A program made the position numbers and the translations under genes. Below the pieces are notes generated by a model. The model made no database searches. It worked only from the letters and a program-made list of their open reading frames with translations, and had not been told where the DNA came from. 64,000 nt of DNA, from the NCBI GenBank assembly GCA_016721905.1, contig JADKHH010000007.1, positions 62,001 through 126,000 of the forward strand, given 5' to 3'. The stretch comes from Candidatus Opimibacter skivensis (lineage in GTDB: Bacteria; Bacteroidota; Bacteroidia; Chitinophagales; Saprospiraceae). This document shows, one piece after another, positions 51,710-59,382 of the stretch; the stretch's first letter is position 1, and the number at the start of each line of letters is the position of its first letter.

Positions 51710-51741
51710 AAAAAAGGATAGCAACATGGCTATCCTTTTTT
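51710..51741. terminator. bidirectional rho-independent terminator
   Basis: AAAAAGGATAGC-AACATG-GCTATCCTTTTT has an A-run on one side and a T-run on the other. It can end the minus-strand gene at 51801-52073 and plus-strand transcripts from the left. Confidence 0.8.
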
Positions 51742-51800
51742 CTTTTAGGGGGCTTCTAATCACAATTCAACAGGTACCTGAAACATACAGAAACTTACGC

Positions 51801-52073
51801 TTAAAACTGTTTATTCAAATTGTGATATTCAACTTTTTCCATGTATGGAAAATATGGCAATGTTTCGATGAGTTCCTTTACCCTGGCTTCATCCATCTCC
51901 CGGAATAGCAGCACGGCATCCTTTCTGCTCACTGAAATAAAGAAACTCTCCAAAATACCATCTGCCCGCCATTGATGGACAAATTCCATTTCTTTCTTTG
52001 GTAACTCCGGATTAGATTTAATTGTTTCTATACCGCTGTCCGAAAGTGTAATAAAAACCAATATGTTGTTCAT
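51801..52073 (-). CDS. muconolactone isomerase-like/dimeric alpha-beta barrel protein
   Basis: A 90-residue protein with a ferredoxin-like pattern: strand MNNILVFITLS, helix KEMEFVHQWRADG, strands ILESFFISVSRKDAVLLFREM, helix EARVKELIETLPYF, and a last strand MEKVEYHNL. This resembles muconolactone delta-isomerase-like and YciI-like small proteins that form dimeric barrels. No catalytic residue is certain. A TAATTTTG -7 box lies 27 bp upstream and a terminator downstream, so it is a self-contained unit. Confidence 0.75.
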   Translation of the reverse strand: MNNILVFITLSDSGIETIKSNPELPKKEMEFVHQWRADGILESFFISVSRKDAVLLFREMDEARVKELIETLPYFPYMEKVEYHNLNKQF

Positions 52074-52489
52074 CCCTGTGGGTTTAAAATGAGTGCGCGC
52101 AAAATTAAATAAATAATTAAAAAAGTGTCACACACATCCATACTGTGAGCAGTCTGTCCGCTCAGGAAACGGCCATACTTCTTGACGCTCTAGTGTAAGA
52201 ATTGGCCAATAAACCAGCCTATCCGATAGCTAATCGCCTTCATACCTGATTTCTTAGCCCTTGACTTGAAATGCCTATCTACACGAGGAAAATCAATGTT
52301 TTTCAGTGGTTTTAAAATGGTTTGAGCCGCTGTTCACACGGGGGCTTTGCTATTTATATGGAGATTTGCGCCAAATTCCGCAGTTTTGTGCCGCCAAATC
52401 CCTTCCGGCAAGGTGTCGACGGGATGGAATTCAACCGAATGGCATTACCAAATACAACACAACTAATTACATTAATGAATCTGACAAAC
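52074..52489. other. gene-free stretch between divergent genes
   Basis: It holds the -7 box for the minus-strand gene and presumably the promoter of the alpha/beta-hydrolase. Frames running upstream of the hydrolase start lack coding character. I saw no riboswitch-like fold. Confidence 0.35.
52100..52107 (-). promoter_or_regulatory. -7 box TAATTTTG for the small barrel protein
   Basis: The minus strand fits TAnnTTTG, 27 bp from the start codon at 52073. A -33 element was not identified. Confidence 0.45.
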
Positions 52490-53431
52490 ATGAATTTTAA
52501 AAACAACTTTTTGATCCTGATGCTGATCAGCAGTGCCCTGATTTTAACCAATTGCGGCCCTAAGACAAGCGACCAGGAAACCAATGAAGATGGCACTACC
52601 ACCCAAGCTCCTGTCGTCGATACAGTCGTAACAACGGCCATGGTCGATATCGGTGAAGCGCAGATGGAGTATATCACTGAAGGCAAAGGCAGCACGATCA
52701 TCCTCCTGCCGGAAGCCGGTATGAATACGGTCTATCTGAAAGACCTCTCCAGAGCGCTGGCGAAAAGCGGCCACCAGGTCGTCAGGATCAATCCGCGCGG
52801 AACAGGAAAGAGCACCGGCAAAGCTGGTGAAATAACCATGCACACCCTCGCAGATGATGTGGCTGGTGTCATTCGTACGCTTCAATTAGGCATCGTTGAC
52901 ATCGCCGGTCATGGTTTTGGTAACCAGGTAGCCAGAATGTTCACTAATGACAACCCTGCACTCGTCAGGAGCATCATCATGCTTTCCGCCAATGGTTCCG
53001 TAGCACCGGCACCAGACGCGCAAACAGCATTCAATAGTGCACTCAATCCGAATACCGCTGATAAAGAAGGTTTGGAAGCAATGGCATTTCTGGTTGGAAA
53101 CCTAGGCGATGGCCCTCCTACCTGGGAAGCCATAAAAGCATCACGGGCTCCTGAAGCTGGTAATATTCAAAGAGCAGCTCTCAAAGCCACACCTGCCGCG
53201 GAATGGGAATTACCTAAAGGGGCAGCACCAGTGCTGGTAATACAAGGCTCTATGGACAGAATCACACCTCCCGCTAATGGCAAGAACCTGCAAAAGACCA
53301 TCGGTGATAACCGCGTTTCGGTAGTGACGCTGCCAGGTGCAGGACATATGTTCGTTATGAACAGGGCACAGGAAACCGCGGATGCAATGATAGCCTTTGT
53401 GCAAAAAGTCGAAAACATAAAGTATAATTAA
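52490..53431 (+). CDS. alpha/beta-hydrolase fold lipoprotein lacking the nucleophile serine
   Basis: A 313-residue protein with a lipoprotein signal (FLILMLISSALILTNCGP, Cys22) and an alpha/beta-hydrolase fold. The oxyanion region is ILLPEAGMNTVYLKDLSRAL, followed by VVRINPRGTGKSTG. The nucleophile elbow, normally GHSxG, reads GHGFG with Gly142 in the serine position. The Asp in QGSMDRITPP and the His in LPGAGHMFVM are kept. So it is probably inactive as an esterase and may bind a ligand or use another mechanism. I chose the ATG at 52490; the ATG at 52475 is an alternative, and the frame from 52322 is unlikely. Confidence 0.82.
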   Translation: MNFKNNFLILMLISSALILTNCGPKTSDQETNEDGTTTQAPVVDTVVTTAMVDIGEAQMEYITEGKGSTIILLPEAGMNTVYLKDLSRALAKSGHQVVRINPRGTGKSTGKAGEITMHTLADDVAGVIRTLQLGIVDIAGHGFGNQVARMFTNDNPALVRSIIMLSANGSVAPAPDAQTAFNSALNPNTADKEGLEAMAFLVGNLGDGPPTWEAIKASRAPEAGNIQRAALKATPAAEWELPKGAAPVLVIQGSMDRITPPANGKNLQKTIGDNRVSVVTLPGAGHMFVMNRAQETADAMIAFVQKVENIKYN

Positions 53432-53554
53432 GAAGAAATTCGCAAGCGTTAGAAAAAGGTGTGTAAGACCAGGTCTCTGCACTCCTTTTTTATTTGTATT
53501 CTTCATGCAACAAAAGCTCGGCATCCCGTATCTCTCAGGAAAACCAACTACAAC

Positions 53555-56164
53555 ATGAGGTCCTTCTGCCCTATCATGCTATTTCTCTTTATGGCGCTTA
53601 CTAGCACTGCCCAGCCATGGATGAATGCACCTTATCTCAAGATCAGACGTTCAGCCGACAGCCTGAAGCTGACCAATTTCTACGAAATCCAAAAGGCGTT
53701 TAACCGCTATGAAAGAAAGCAACTGCGTAGTGGAAAATATAAAGATGATATCCTCACCGAAAAAGATGAAGGAAAATTTGCCGGTTACTCCCAGTACAAA
53801 AGATGGGAATGGCACATGGAACCCCGCGTCTACCCTTCCGGCGATCTGACACTGCCATCAACGACCTACCGGGCATACGAAAATTACCTTAGCTCCTCCT
53901 ACGCTCCATCAAGGAACAACAGCTCCATACCGACAGCTAACTGGGTAGCCCTGGGCCCAACAGGAACAGTGTCCAACGGAGATTTCTCCGGCGCAGCAAG
54001 AGTCAACTTTCTAAGATTTGATCCGGTCAACAGTGACATTATGTGGACCGTTTCACCATTGGGAGGGCTGTGGAAATCTATCGATGGTGGACTCCACTGG
54101 ACTTCCAACACAGATCAATTGCCGATCATCGGATGTTCTGATATCGCTATCAACCCACACAATAGCCAGATCATGTACCTGGCCACAGGAGATGCCAATG
54201 GCGTGGGATCACAGCTCACCATTGCCTCGATAGGGATCCTGAAATCAACCGATGGCGGAGTCACCTGGCCACCCAACAGCAACACGATGAACTGGGAAGT
54301 AAGTTGGGGAAGAAATATATATAAACTGCTCATCCACCCGACGAATCCGGATACTGTCTATGCAGCAACCACGAATGGTATATACAGGACAATCAATGCG
54401 GGTACAAATTGGGTAAAAATGAATGACGGGCAGTTTACTGACATTGAATTCAAACCCGGCAATCCAAATACAATCTATGCTGCTGCCGGAGTTCACTCTG
54501 GTGGTTCGTTTTACAAATCTATAGATGCCGGATTGACCTTCACCCAGATAACTGACAACCTTCCTGCAAGTAATACTGTGGCCCGGTTTGAAATAGGGGT
54601 TACACCTGCAGACACCAACTATGTCTATGTAGTGATCGTCAAGCAAGGCACCTCTGACTTTTATGGTTTCTACCGTTCTGTTGATAGTGGTGACCATTTT
54701 ACACTGCGGTCCAATACCCCAAATATTTTATATGGCGCTGCAGGATCACAGGCATGGTACAATCTCGCCATGGCGGTCTCACCAATGCATAAGGATACTG
54801 TACTGGTCGGAGCTACTAACATGTGGCGAAGCCCTGACGGAGGTTTGACATGGACTCAGCATTCCAGTGAAAATGGCGGATTTATTCCCTATGTGCATGT
54901 CGACCATCATGCGATTACTTTTCTGCCTGGCACGGATGCTGCCTATTATTCCAGCAATGATGGAGGATTGTATAAAACGACAGACTATGGTGCCACCTGG
55001 ACCCCGATGAATGAAGGCATGCAGATCGCACAGATGTACAAACTGGGTGTCTCACCGCTTGATCCCTATACTATCCTGACCGGGCACCAGGATATGTTCA
55101 CACAAATGTATGATGGTACAGACTGGTCTATCTTTTGCCGCAATACAGGAGATGGCATGGAATGCATCTATGAATACGACAATGACTCCATACGTTACGT
55201 GGAATCCATTAAAGGGCGCATCCTAGTATCCTACAATAACTATCCACTATACAATGTGGTATGCACTTACGGCGGGACTGGGGTCAATGCAAACGGGAGC
55301 TGGATCACGCCGTTTATCATGCATCCCGAACATGATTCTACCTTGCTCGTAGGTAAGGCTCAGCTATGGCGTACTACAAATGGCGGTGTGAATTTTACAC
55401 AAGTTGGAAATGTCACCGGTGGCAATACCTACCTTCTGTCCCTTGCTTATGCCAACTCCGATCCGGATTATATCTATGCTGCAAAATCAAACCGGGTGTT
55501 TGTATCAACCGATGGCAACACCTTTCAGGATAAGACGGGGATATTGCCAGTTGGATCTGCCAGCATCACATCGATAGTCGTATGCAATACGAATCCTGAA
55601 AAGGCCTGGGTTACCTTTTCCGGATATTCGTCAGCAAATAAAGTCTGGTATACACCTGATGCAGGGGATTCGTGGATCAATTATTCGACGGGACTTCCAA
55701 ACCTTCCTGTCAACTGCATCACCTATCAGCACGCATCCAATGATGGGTTGTATGTTGGTACGGATGTAGGTGTCTACTTCAGGGACAACAGCCTAAGCAC
55801 ATGGCAATCGTACTTTACAGATCTGCCCAATGTTGATGTTCAGGAATTAGAGATTTCCTATTCGATTGGCAAGATACGTGCGGCTACTAACGGTCGAGGC
55901 CTCTGGGAATCAGACCTTGCCGTGCCTGTCCCTACTGCTCTTACCTGGGAGGGCAGTATTTCATCTGATTGGAACAATGCTGCCAACTGGAATCCGCACG
56001 GTGTACCGACCATATTGCAGGACGTCATCATCCCTGATGTAGGATCTCCAAATTTTGATCCTGTTGTAAACGTTCCCGGGCTTTCCTGCAAGGACCTAAC
56101 GCTTCATCCAGGTGCAAACATGGTGGTACCAGAGGGGCATGGATTTAAGACGAAAGGGGAATAA
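53555..56164 (+). CDS. secreted VPS10/BNR-repeat beta-propeller protein
   Basis: An 869-residue secreted protein. The signal peptide is MRSFCPIMLFLFMALTSTAQ. Many Asp-box (BNR) units form a sortilin-type propeller: LWKSIDGGLHWTSN, ILKSTDGGVTWPPN, FYKSIDAGLTFTQI, MWRSPDGGLTWTQH and LYKTTDYGATWTPM. The last 75 residues (SDWNNAANWNPHGVP, SCKDLTLHPGANMVV) match the end of the M43 protease at 12524-14152. No standard type A tail follows. It may be a glycan- or protein-binding surface propeller. The start at 53555 opens the signal peptide; the frame runs up to 53459. Confidence 0.88.
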   Translation: MRSFCPIMLFLFMALTSTAQPWMNAPYLKIRRSADSLKLTNFYEIQKAFNRYERKQLRSGKYKDDILTEKDEGKFAGYSQYKRWEWHMEPRVYPSGDLTLPSTTYRAYENYLSSSYAPSRNNSSIPTANWVALGPTGTVSNGDFSGAARVNFLRFDPVNSDIMWTVSPLGGLWKSIDGGLHWTSNTDQLPIIGCSDIAINPHNSQIMYLATGDANGVGSQLTIASIGILKSTDGGVTWPPNSNTMNWEVSWGRNIYKLLIHPTNPDTVYAATTNGIYRTINAGTNWVKMNDGQFTDIEFKPGNPNTIYAAAGVHSGGSFYKSIDAGLTFTQITDNLPASNTVARFEIGVTPADTNYVYVVIVKQGTSDFYGFYRSVDSGDHFTLRSNTPNILYGAAGSQAWYNLAMAVSPMHKDTVLVGATNMWRSPDGGLTWTQHSSENGGFIPYVHVDHHAITFLPGTDAAYYSSNDGGLYKTTDYGATWTPMNEGMQIAQMYKLGVSPLDPYTILTGHQDMFTQMYDGTDWSIFCRNTGDGMECIYEYDNDSIRYVESIKGRILVSYNNYPLYNVVCTYGGTGVNANGSWITPFIMHPEHDSTLLVGKAQLWRTTNGGVNFTQVGNVTGGNTYLLSLAYANSDPDYIYAAKSNRVFVSTDGNTFQDKTGILPVGSASITSIVVCNTNPEKAWVTFSGYSSANKVWYTPDAGDSWINYSTGLPNLPVNCITYQHASNDGLYVGTDVGVYFRDNSLSTWQSYFTDLPNVDVQELEISYSIGKIRAATNGRGLWESDLAVPVPTALTWEGSISSDWNNAANWNPHGVPTILQDVIIPDVGSPNFDPVVNVPGLSCKDLTLHPGANMVVPEGHGFKTKGE

Positions 56165-56222
56165 ATAAACATACTTGTGCTAAAGATGTTTTTTATCCAA
56201 AGCCTGGTCGCTGATTAGGCTG

Positions 56223-56255
56223 TTTGCCATCACACCAAATTCTCGCTTACCTTTG
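56223..56255 (+). promoter_or_regulatory. complete Bacteroidota promoter for the NicO-like gene
   Basis: TTTG at 56223-56226 and TACCTTTG at 56248-56255 are separated by 21 bp, matching the -33/-7 consensus. The ATG at 56263 is only 7 bp after the -7 box, so the mRNA would have almost no leader. Confidence 0.65.
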
Positions 56256-56262
56256 CTCCCCG

Positions 56263-56889
56263 ATGATCCTTGACTCCATTGAACTCTTCGTCAGCGTACT
56301 GGCCATCAGTATCCTCCATGCGATCCTGCCAAATCACTGGCTGCCGGTGGTAGCTATATCGAGGCAACTGGGCTGGGACGGTCGTAAAACCGCGGGAGTC
56401 ACTATGCTGGCTGCCCTGGCGCATTCGCTGAGCACCGTCCTCATCGGGATCCTGGTCGCGCTGGGCGGTATGTCCCTGGAAGGTGTTCTACCCTACTTTA
56501 AATATATCGCTGCCGGGATCATGATCAGCCTGGGTATCCTGTTCGTCTGGCGACATCAGCATCATATGCATTTTCATTTGCGTGAATTCAAGCTGACCCC
56601 TCAGACCAACATGAGTGTGATCATTGGCTCTTTATTGCTGGCTATGTTTCTGTCACCTTGCCTTGAAGTAGGAGCACTCTTTCTGGTAGCAGGGACAAAG
56701 GGAATTATACTTACGCTGATTATTGCTGCTATCTATACCGTAACATCTGCCTTGGGGATGACATTATTTGCCTGGATGGCATTGCATGGTCTGAAGAAAA
56801 TGGACTGGCACAAACTGGAGCATAACTCCGGATTGGTATCCGGTATCATCCTGATCATCACCGGACTCTTGTTTATTTTTTCACACTAA
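56263..56889 (+). CDS. NicO/HupE-like membrane transporter
   Basis: A 208-residue protein with about six membrane helices. The first helix contains LHAILPNHWLPVV, with the His-Pro-His arrangement seen in nickel/cobalt transporters and related proteins. A second conserved helix has TMLAALAHSLSTVLIGILVA, and a His-rich loop HQHHMHFHLREF follows (about 88-99). LSPCLEVGALFLVAG is a further typical helix. It may transport a metal ion, but the sequence does not name which. The start at 56263 fits the nearby promoter; the frame extends upstream to 56224, across the -7 box. Confidence 0.82.
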   Translation: MILDSIELFVSVLAISILHAILPNHWLPVVAISRQLGWDGRKTAGVTMLAALAHSLSTVLIGILVALGGMSLEGVLPYFKYIAAGIMISLGILFVWRHQHHMHFHLREFKLTPQTNMSVIIGSLLLAMFLSPCLEVGALFLVAGTKGIILTLIIAAIYTVTSALGMTLFAWMALHGLKKMDWHKLEHNSGLVSGIILIITGLLFIFSH

Positions 56890-56918
56890 GGATACGTCCT
56901 TCAACGGATAAAACGTTG

Positions 56919-57323
56919 ATGAAAATGAATTTACCTTCAGGCCTTATGTATCTACACCCTAAACTATTCTTACTGCTGGTCATCCTGTTCTCCTCTGCTT
57001 TCCAATGTCCGAAGAAAACTGACAAAGTCAACCAGGCTAAAATTAAATTTGATTATGCAGCCATCGATGACAGCGGTCTGCGCAATGGTGAAGTAGCCGT
57101 TGATTATGAATTCTGCATTCCCGCTGATCAGAAGATACTGGATCAGGTCATGAAAATAGATCAGGGTATCCGCGTCATGAAATCTTCCAGGGGCAGAATC
57201 GGATGCACGGCTCAGCAATGGCTGTGTATCAACAGTACGCATAGTCCTGACTGGGAAAAGAAGCTTTATGCAATAGCCAGCCTGAGTTATGTGGAAAGGA
57301 TTGAAGAGACGTTTTATGAATAA
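56919..57323 (+). CDS. small secreted protein of unknown function
   Basis: A 134-residue protein with a hydrophobic N-terminal segment (LFLLLVILFSSAFQCPKK) that may be a signal peptide or lipoprotein-like signal (Cys just after). The mature part has AIDDSGLRNGEVAVDYEFCI and GRIGCTAQQWLCIN with three Cys residues, suggesting disulfides. I do not recognise the family. It starts 29 bp after the NicO-like gene and may be co-transcribed. A TTG start 3 bp upstream is possible. Confidence 0.65.
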   Translation: MKMNLPSGLMYLHPKLFLLLVILFSSAFQCPKKTDKVNQAKIKFDYAAIDDSGLRNGEVAVDYEFCIPADQKILDQVMKIDQGIRVMKSSRGRIGCTAQQWLCINSTHSPDWEKKLYAIASLSYVERIEETFYE

Positions 57324-57334
57324 TAACATGGGAA

Positions 57335-57400
57335 GGAATCGAAAAGTAGAATGGTACGGACAGGACGCGTCCTGTCCGTACCATTCTGCTTTTCGTTTCC
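57335..57400. repeat. 66-bp near-perfect palindrome
   Basis: Two 33-bp arms with two mismatches and no loop, centred on ACGCGT at 57365-57370. The core is GGACAGGACGCGTCCTGTCC. It sits 12 bp past a stop codon, much like the palindrome at 5127-5182, but the sequence differs. Confidence 0.9.
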
Positions 57401-57486
57401 ACTTTTACAGGCGTGGAGCCTTTTGAAGGGGGGGGACGGGGCGCTGTACATGATCACTCAGTCTTACATTTCCGTATTTTGTCGTG

Positions 57487-57876
57487 ATGAAATCGATATT
57501 CACTATTTCCTTCTTCTTAAAAGTGATCGTAGCAGCCATCTTGTTGCAGACCCTTTACTTTAAATTTACCGGCGCTCCGGAGAGCATCTACATCTTCGAG
57601 ACCGTGGGCATGGAACCCTGGGGGCGCATAGGCTCAGGGATCGTAGAGTTGATCGCCTCAGTACTCCTCCTGATACGACGCACCGCGTGGCTGGGTGCTT
57701 TACTTGCTTTGGGAACTATTTGCGGTGCTATCTTTTTCCACCTGACGATACTGGGGATCGAAGTGCAGGGTGATGGTGGATTTTTATTTATCCTGGCCTG
57801 TGTCGTTTTCGTGGCTAGTGCGATTATCCTGATCAAGGAAAGGAAGAATATACCGGTGATCGGAAAAACCTTTTAG
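57487..57876 (+). CDS. DoxX family membrane protein
   Basis: A 129-residue protein with four membrane helices. DoxX signatures are VAAILLQTLYFKFTGAPES (about 13-31) and IGSGIVELIASVLLLIRRTAW (about 47-67), followed by GAIFFHLTILG. DoxX-like proteins are small inner-membrane proteins of varied or unknown redox-related function. It is preceded by a G8 run (57428-57435) and followed by simple repeats. ATG 57487 is chosen over the adjacent GTG. Confidence 0.85.
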   Translation: MKSIFTISFFLKVIVAAILLQTLYFKFTGAPESIYIFETVGMEPWGRIGSGIVELIASVLLLIRRTAWLGALLALGTICGAIFFHLTILGIEVQGDGGFLFILACVVFVASAIILIKERKNIPVIGKTF

Positions 57877-57884
57877 GCAAAGTG

Positions 57885-58062
57885 AGCTATCAGCTGTCAG
57901 CTATCAGCTATCAGAAAAAAACTCACTACTCATTGTTCAAGCTACCAGCTTCCAGCTACCAGAGTAATTTAAATTACTGCACGCGATTTGCTGATCACGA
58001 CTCACGTCTCACGTCTCACGTCTCACGATTCCTTACTCACAACTGACAACTCACAACTCACA
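57885..58062. repeat. simple repeats in front of the second carbonic anhydrase
   Basis: AGCTATCAGCTGTCAGCTATCAG and CAGCTTCCAGCTACCAG-type words are followed by CACGTCTCACGTCTCACG and ACTCACAACTGACAACTCAC, which run up to the ATG. The second part mirrors 4999-5125 in relation to the gene it precedes. It is non-coding. Confidence 0.75.
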
Positions 58063-58695
58063 ATGATAACTTACGAAAAGATATTTGAAAACAATGCTCA
58101 ATGGATTGCAGAGAAGCAAGCCACTGATGTTAACTTTTTTGAAAAACTCGCCAAGGAACAGAATCCGGATTACCTGTATATCGGATGCAGCGACAGCCGT
58201 GTGACGGCCGAAGATATGATGGGTGCAGCTCCCGGTGAAGTATTTGTACATCGCAACATTGGCAATCTGGTGGTCAGTATTGACCTCAACGTCATGAGTG
58301 TGATCAATTACGCAGTGAAGGTGCTGCAGGTAAAACATATTATCGTTTGTGGACATTACAACTGCGGAGGTGTCAAGGCTGCCTTGACCCAGCAAGACAT
58401 GGGTATCCTCAATCCCTGGCTACGGAATATCCGTGATGTATTCAGGTTGCATAAAGAAGAACTTCATGCCATCCCGGATCCCAAAAAACAATTTGACCGA
58501 CTGGTGGAGCTCAATGTGCGTGAGCAAGCTATCAATGTGATCAAGACGGCAGCGGTACAACAGCAATTTATCCATACAGGTTATCCGGTAGTACATGGCT
58601 GGGTGATGGATATCAAATCCGGCAGACTGATTGATCTTCAAATTGATTTTGAAAAAGAACTGAAAGGGATACAGGAGATTTATAGGTTGGTTTAA
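58063..58695 (+). CDS. can: beta-carbonic anhydrase, cytosolic
   Basis: A 210-residue beta-carbonic anhydrase without a signal peptide. The zinc ligands are Cys42 in GCSDSR, and His98 and Cys101 in CGHYNCGG; Asp44 and Arg46 form the dyad. GEVFVHRNIGNLV and VVHGWVMDIKSGRL match the E. coli Can type. It supplies bicarbonate for carboxylation or removes CO2 in the cytosol. I place the start at 58063 (MITYEKIFEN) because upstream codons are simple repeat. Its stop overlaps the stop of the convergent response regulator gene by 4 bp. Confidence 0.95.
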   Translation: MITYEKIFENNAQWIAEKQATDVNFFEKLAKEQNPDYLYIGCSDSRVTAEDMMGAAPGEVFVHRNIGNLVVSIDLNVMSVINYAVKVLQVKHIIVCGHYNCGGVKAALTQQDMGILNPWLRNIRDVFRLHKEELHAIPDPKKQFDRLVELNVREQAINVIKTAAVQQQFIHTGYPVVHGWVMDIKSGRLIDLQIDFEKELKGIQEIYRLV

Positions 58696-59339
58696 ACTAT
58701 CCTCTCCTTCATCGCTTTGGACACTGCCTGAGACAATGACACTACGTGAAGTTTTTCGTAGATTTTCTTGATATGCGTGCGTACCGTTTCGTAGCTGATA
58801 AACAACTGGTCGGCAATCATCTTATAACTGAGGCCATTGACCACGCAGGCGAGTACTTCCTTTTCACGCTTCGTGAGTTGGTAGTCCTGGGGCTCTTCGG
58901 GCTTGACGATTTGCTGGACCTGTTGCATACGCATGAGCACTTTGCGGGCTATGGAAGGGGACATTGGTGAGCCGCCGTACTGCAACTCTTTTATAAAGTC
59001 AATCAATTTGGTATTGAGAAAGTTCTTGAGGATATAACCAGAGGCACCCGCGCAGATCGAATCAAACACGCGATCATCATCTTCAAAGACTGTCTGCATC
59101 AGGATTTGTATTTCTGGGTAGCGGCTTTTAATACTGCGCACTGCTTCGATACCCGACATTCCTGGCATTTCGATATCCATGAGGATGACATCCGGATTGC
59201 AGGCTTCCACGTCCCTGAGATTATTGAGCACATTGGCGTACGAACCCACGACCTTAAACTCCTTCTCCGTATTGAGGAGCATGGAGATGCTGTCCCGGAT
59301 ATTCCGGTTATCGTCAAAGATGGCTATACGTAAACTCAT
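58692..59339 (-). CDS. NarL/LuxR-type response regulator
   Basis: A 215-residue regulator. The receiver has Asp9/Asp10 and the phosphorylation site Asp55 in VILMDIEMPGMSGIEAV, with a Lys in GYILKNFLNTK. The C-terminal LuxR helix-turn-helix is LTKREKEVLACVVNGLSYKMIADQLFISYETVRTHIKKIY. It lies 43 bp after the end of the propeller kinase gene on the same strand and is the likely partner. Targets are unknown. The 3' end is convergent with the carbonic anhydrase gene and the stop codons overlap. Confidence 0.93.
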   Translation of the reverse strand: MSLRIAIFDDNRNIRDSISMLLNTEKEFKVVGSYANVLNNLRDVEACNPDVILMDIEMPGMSGIEAVRSIKSRYPEIQILMQTVFEDDDRVFDSICAGASGYILKNFLNTKLIDFIKELQYGGSPMSPSIARKVLMRMQQVQQIVKPEEPQDYQLTKREKEVLACVVNGLSYKMIADQLFISYETVRTHIKKIYEKLHVVSLSQAVSKAMKERIV

Positions 59340-59382
59340 GGTATAAAATTAAGTTGGTGTTTCCATGCCGGACATCCCCCGA

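Noticed and set aside
51684..51908. A 74-codon plus-strand frame near the bidirectional terminator
   Set aside because: It reads through the terminator hairpin and overlaps the minus-strand barrel protein gene.
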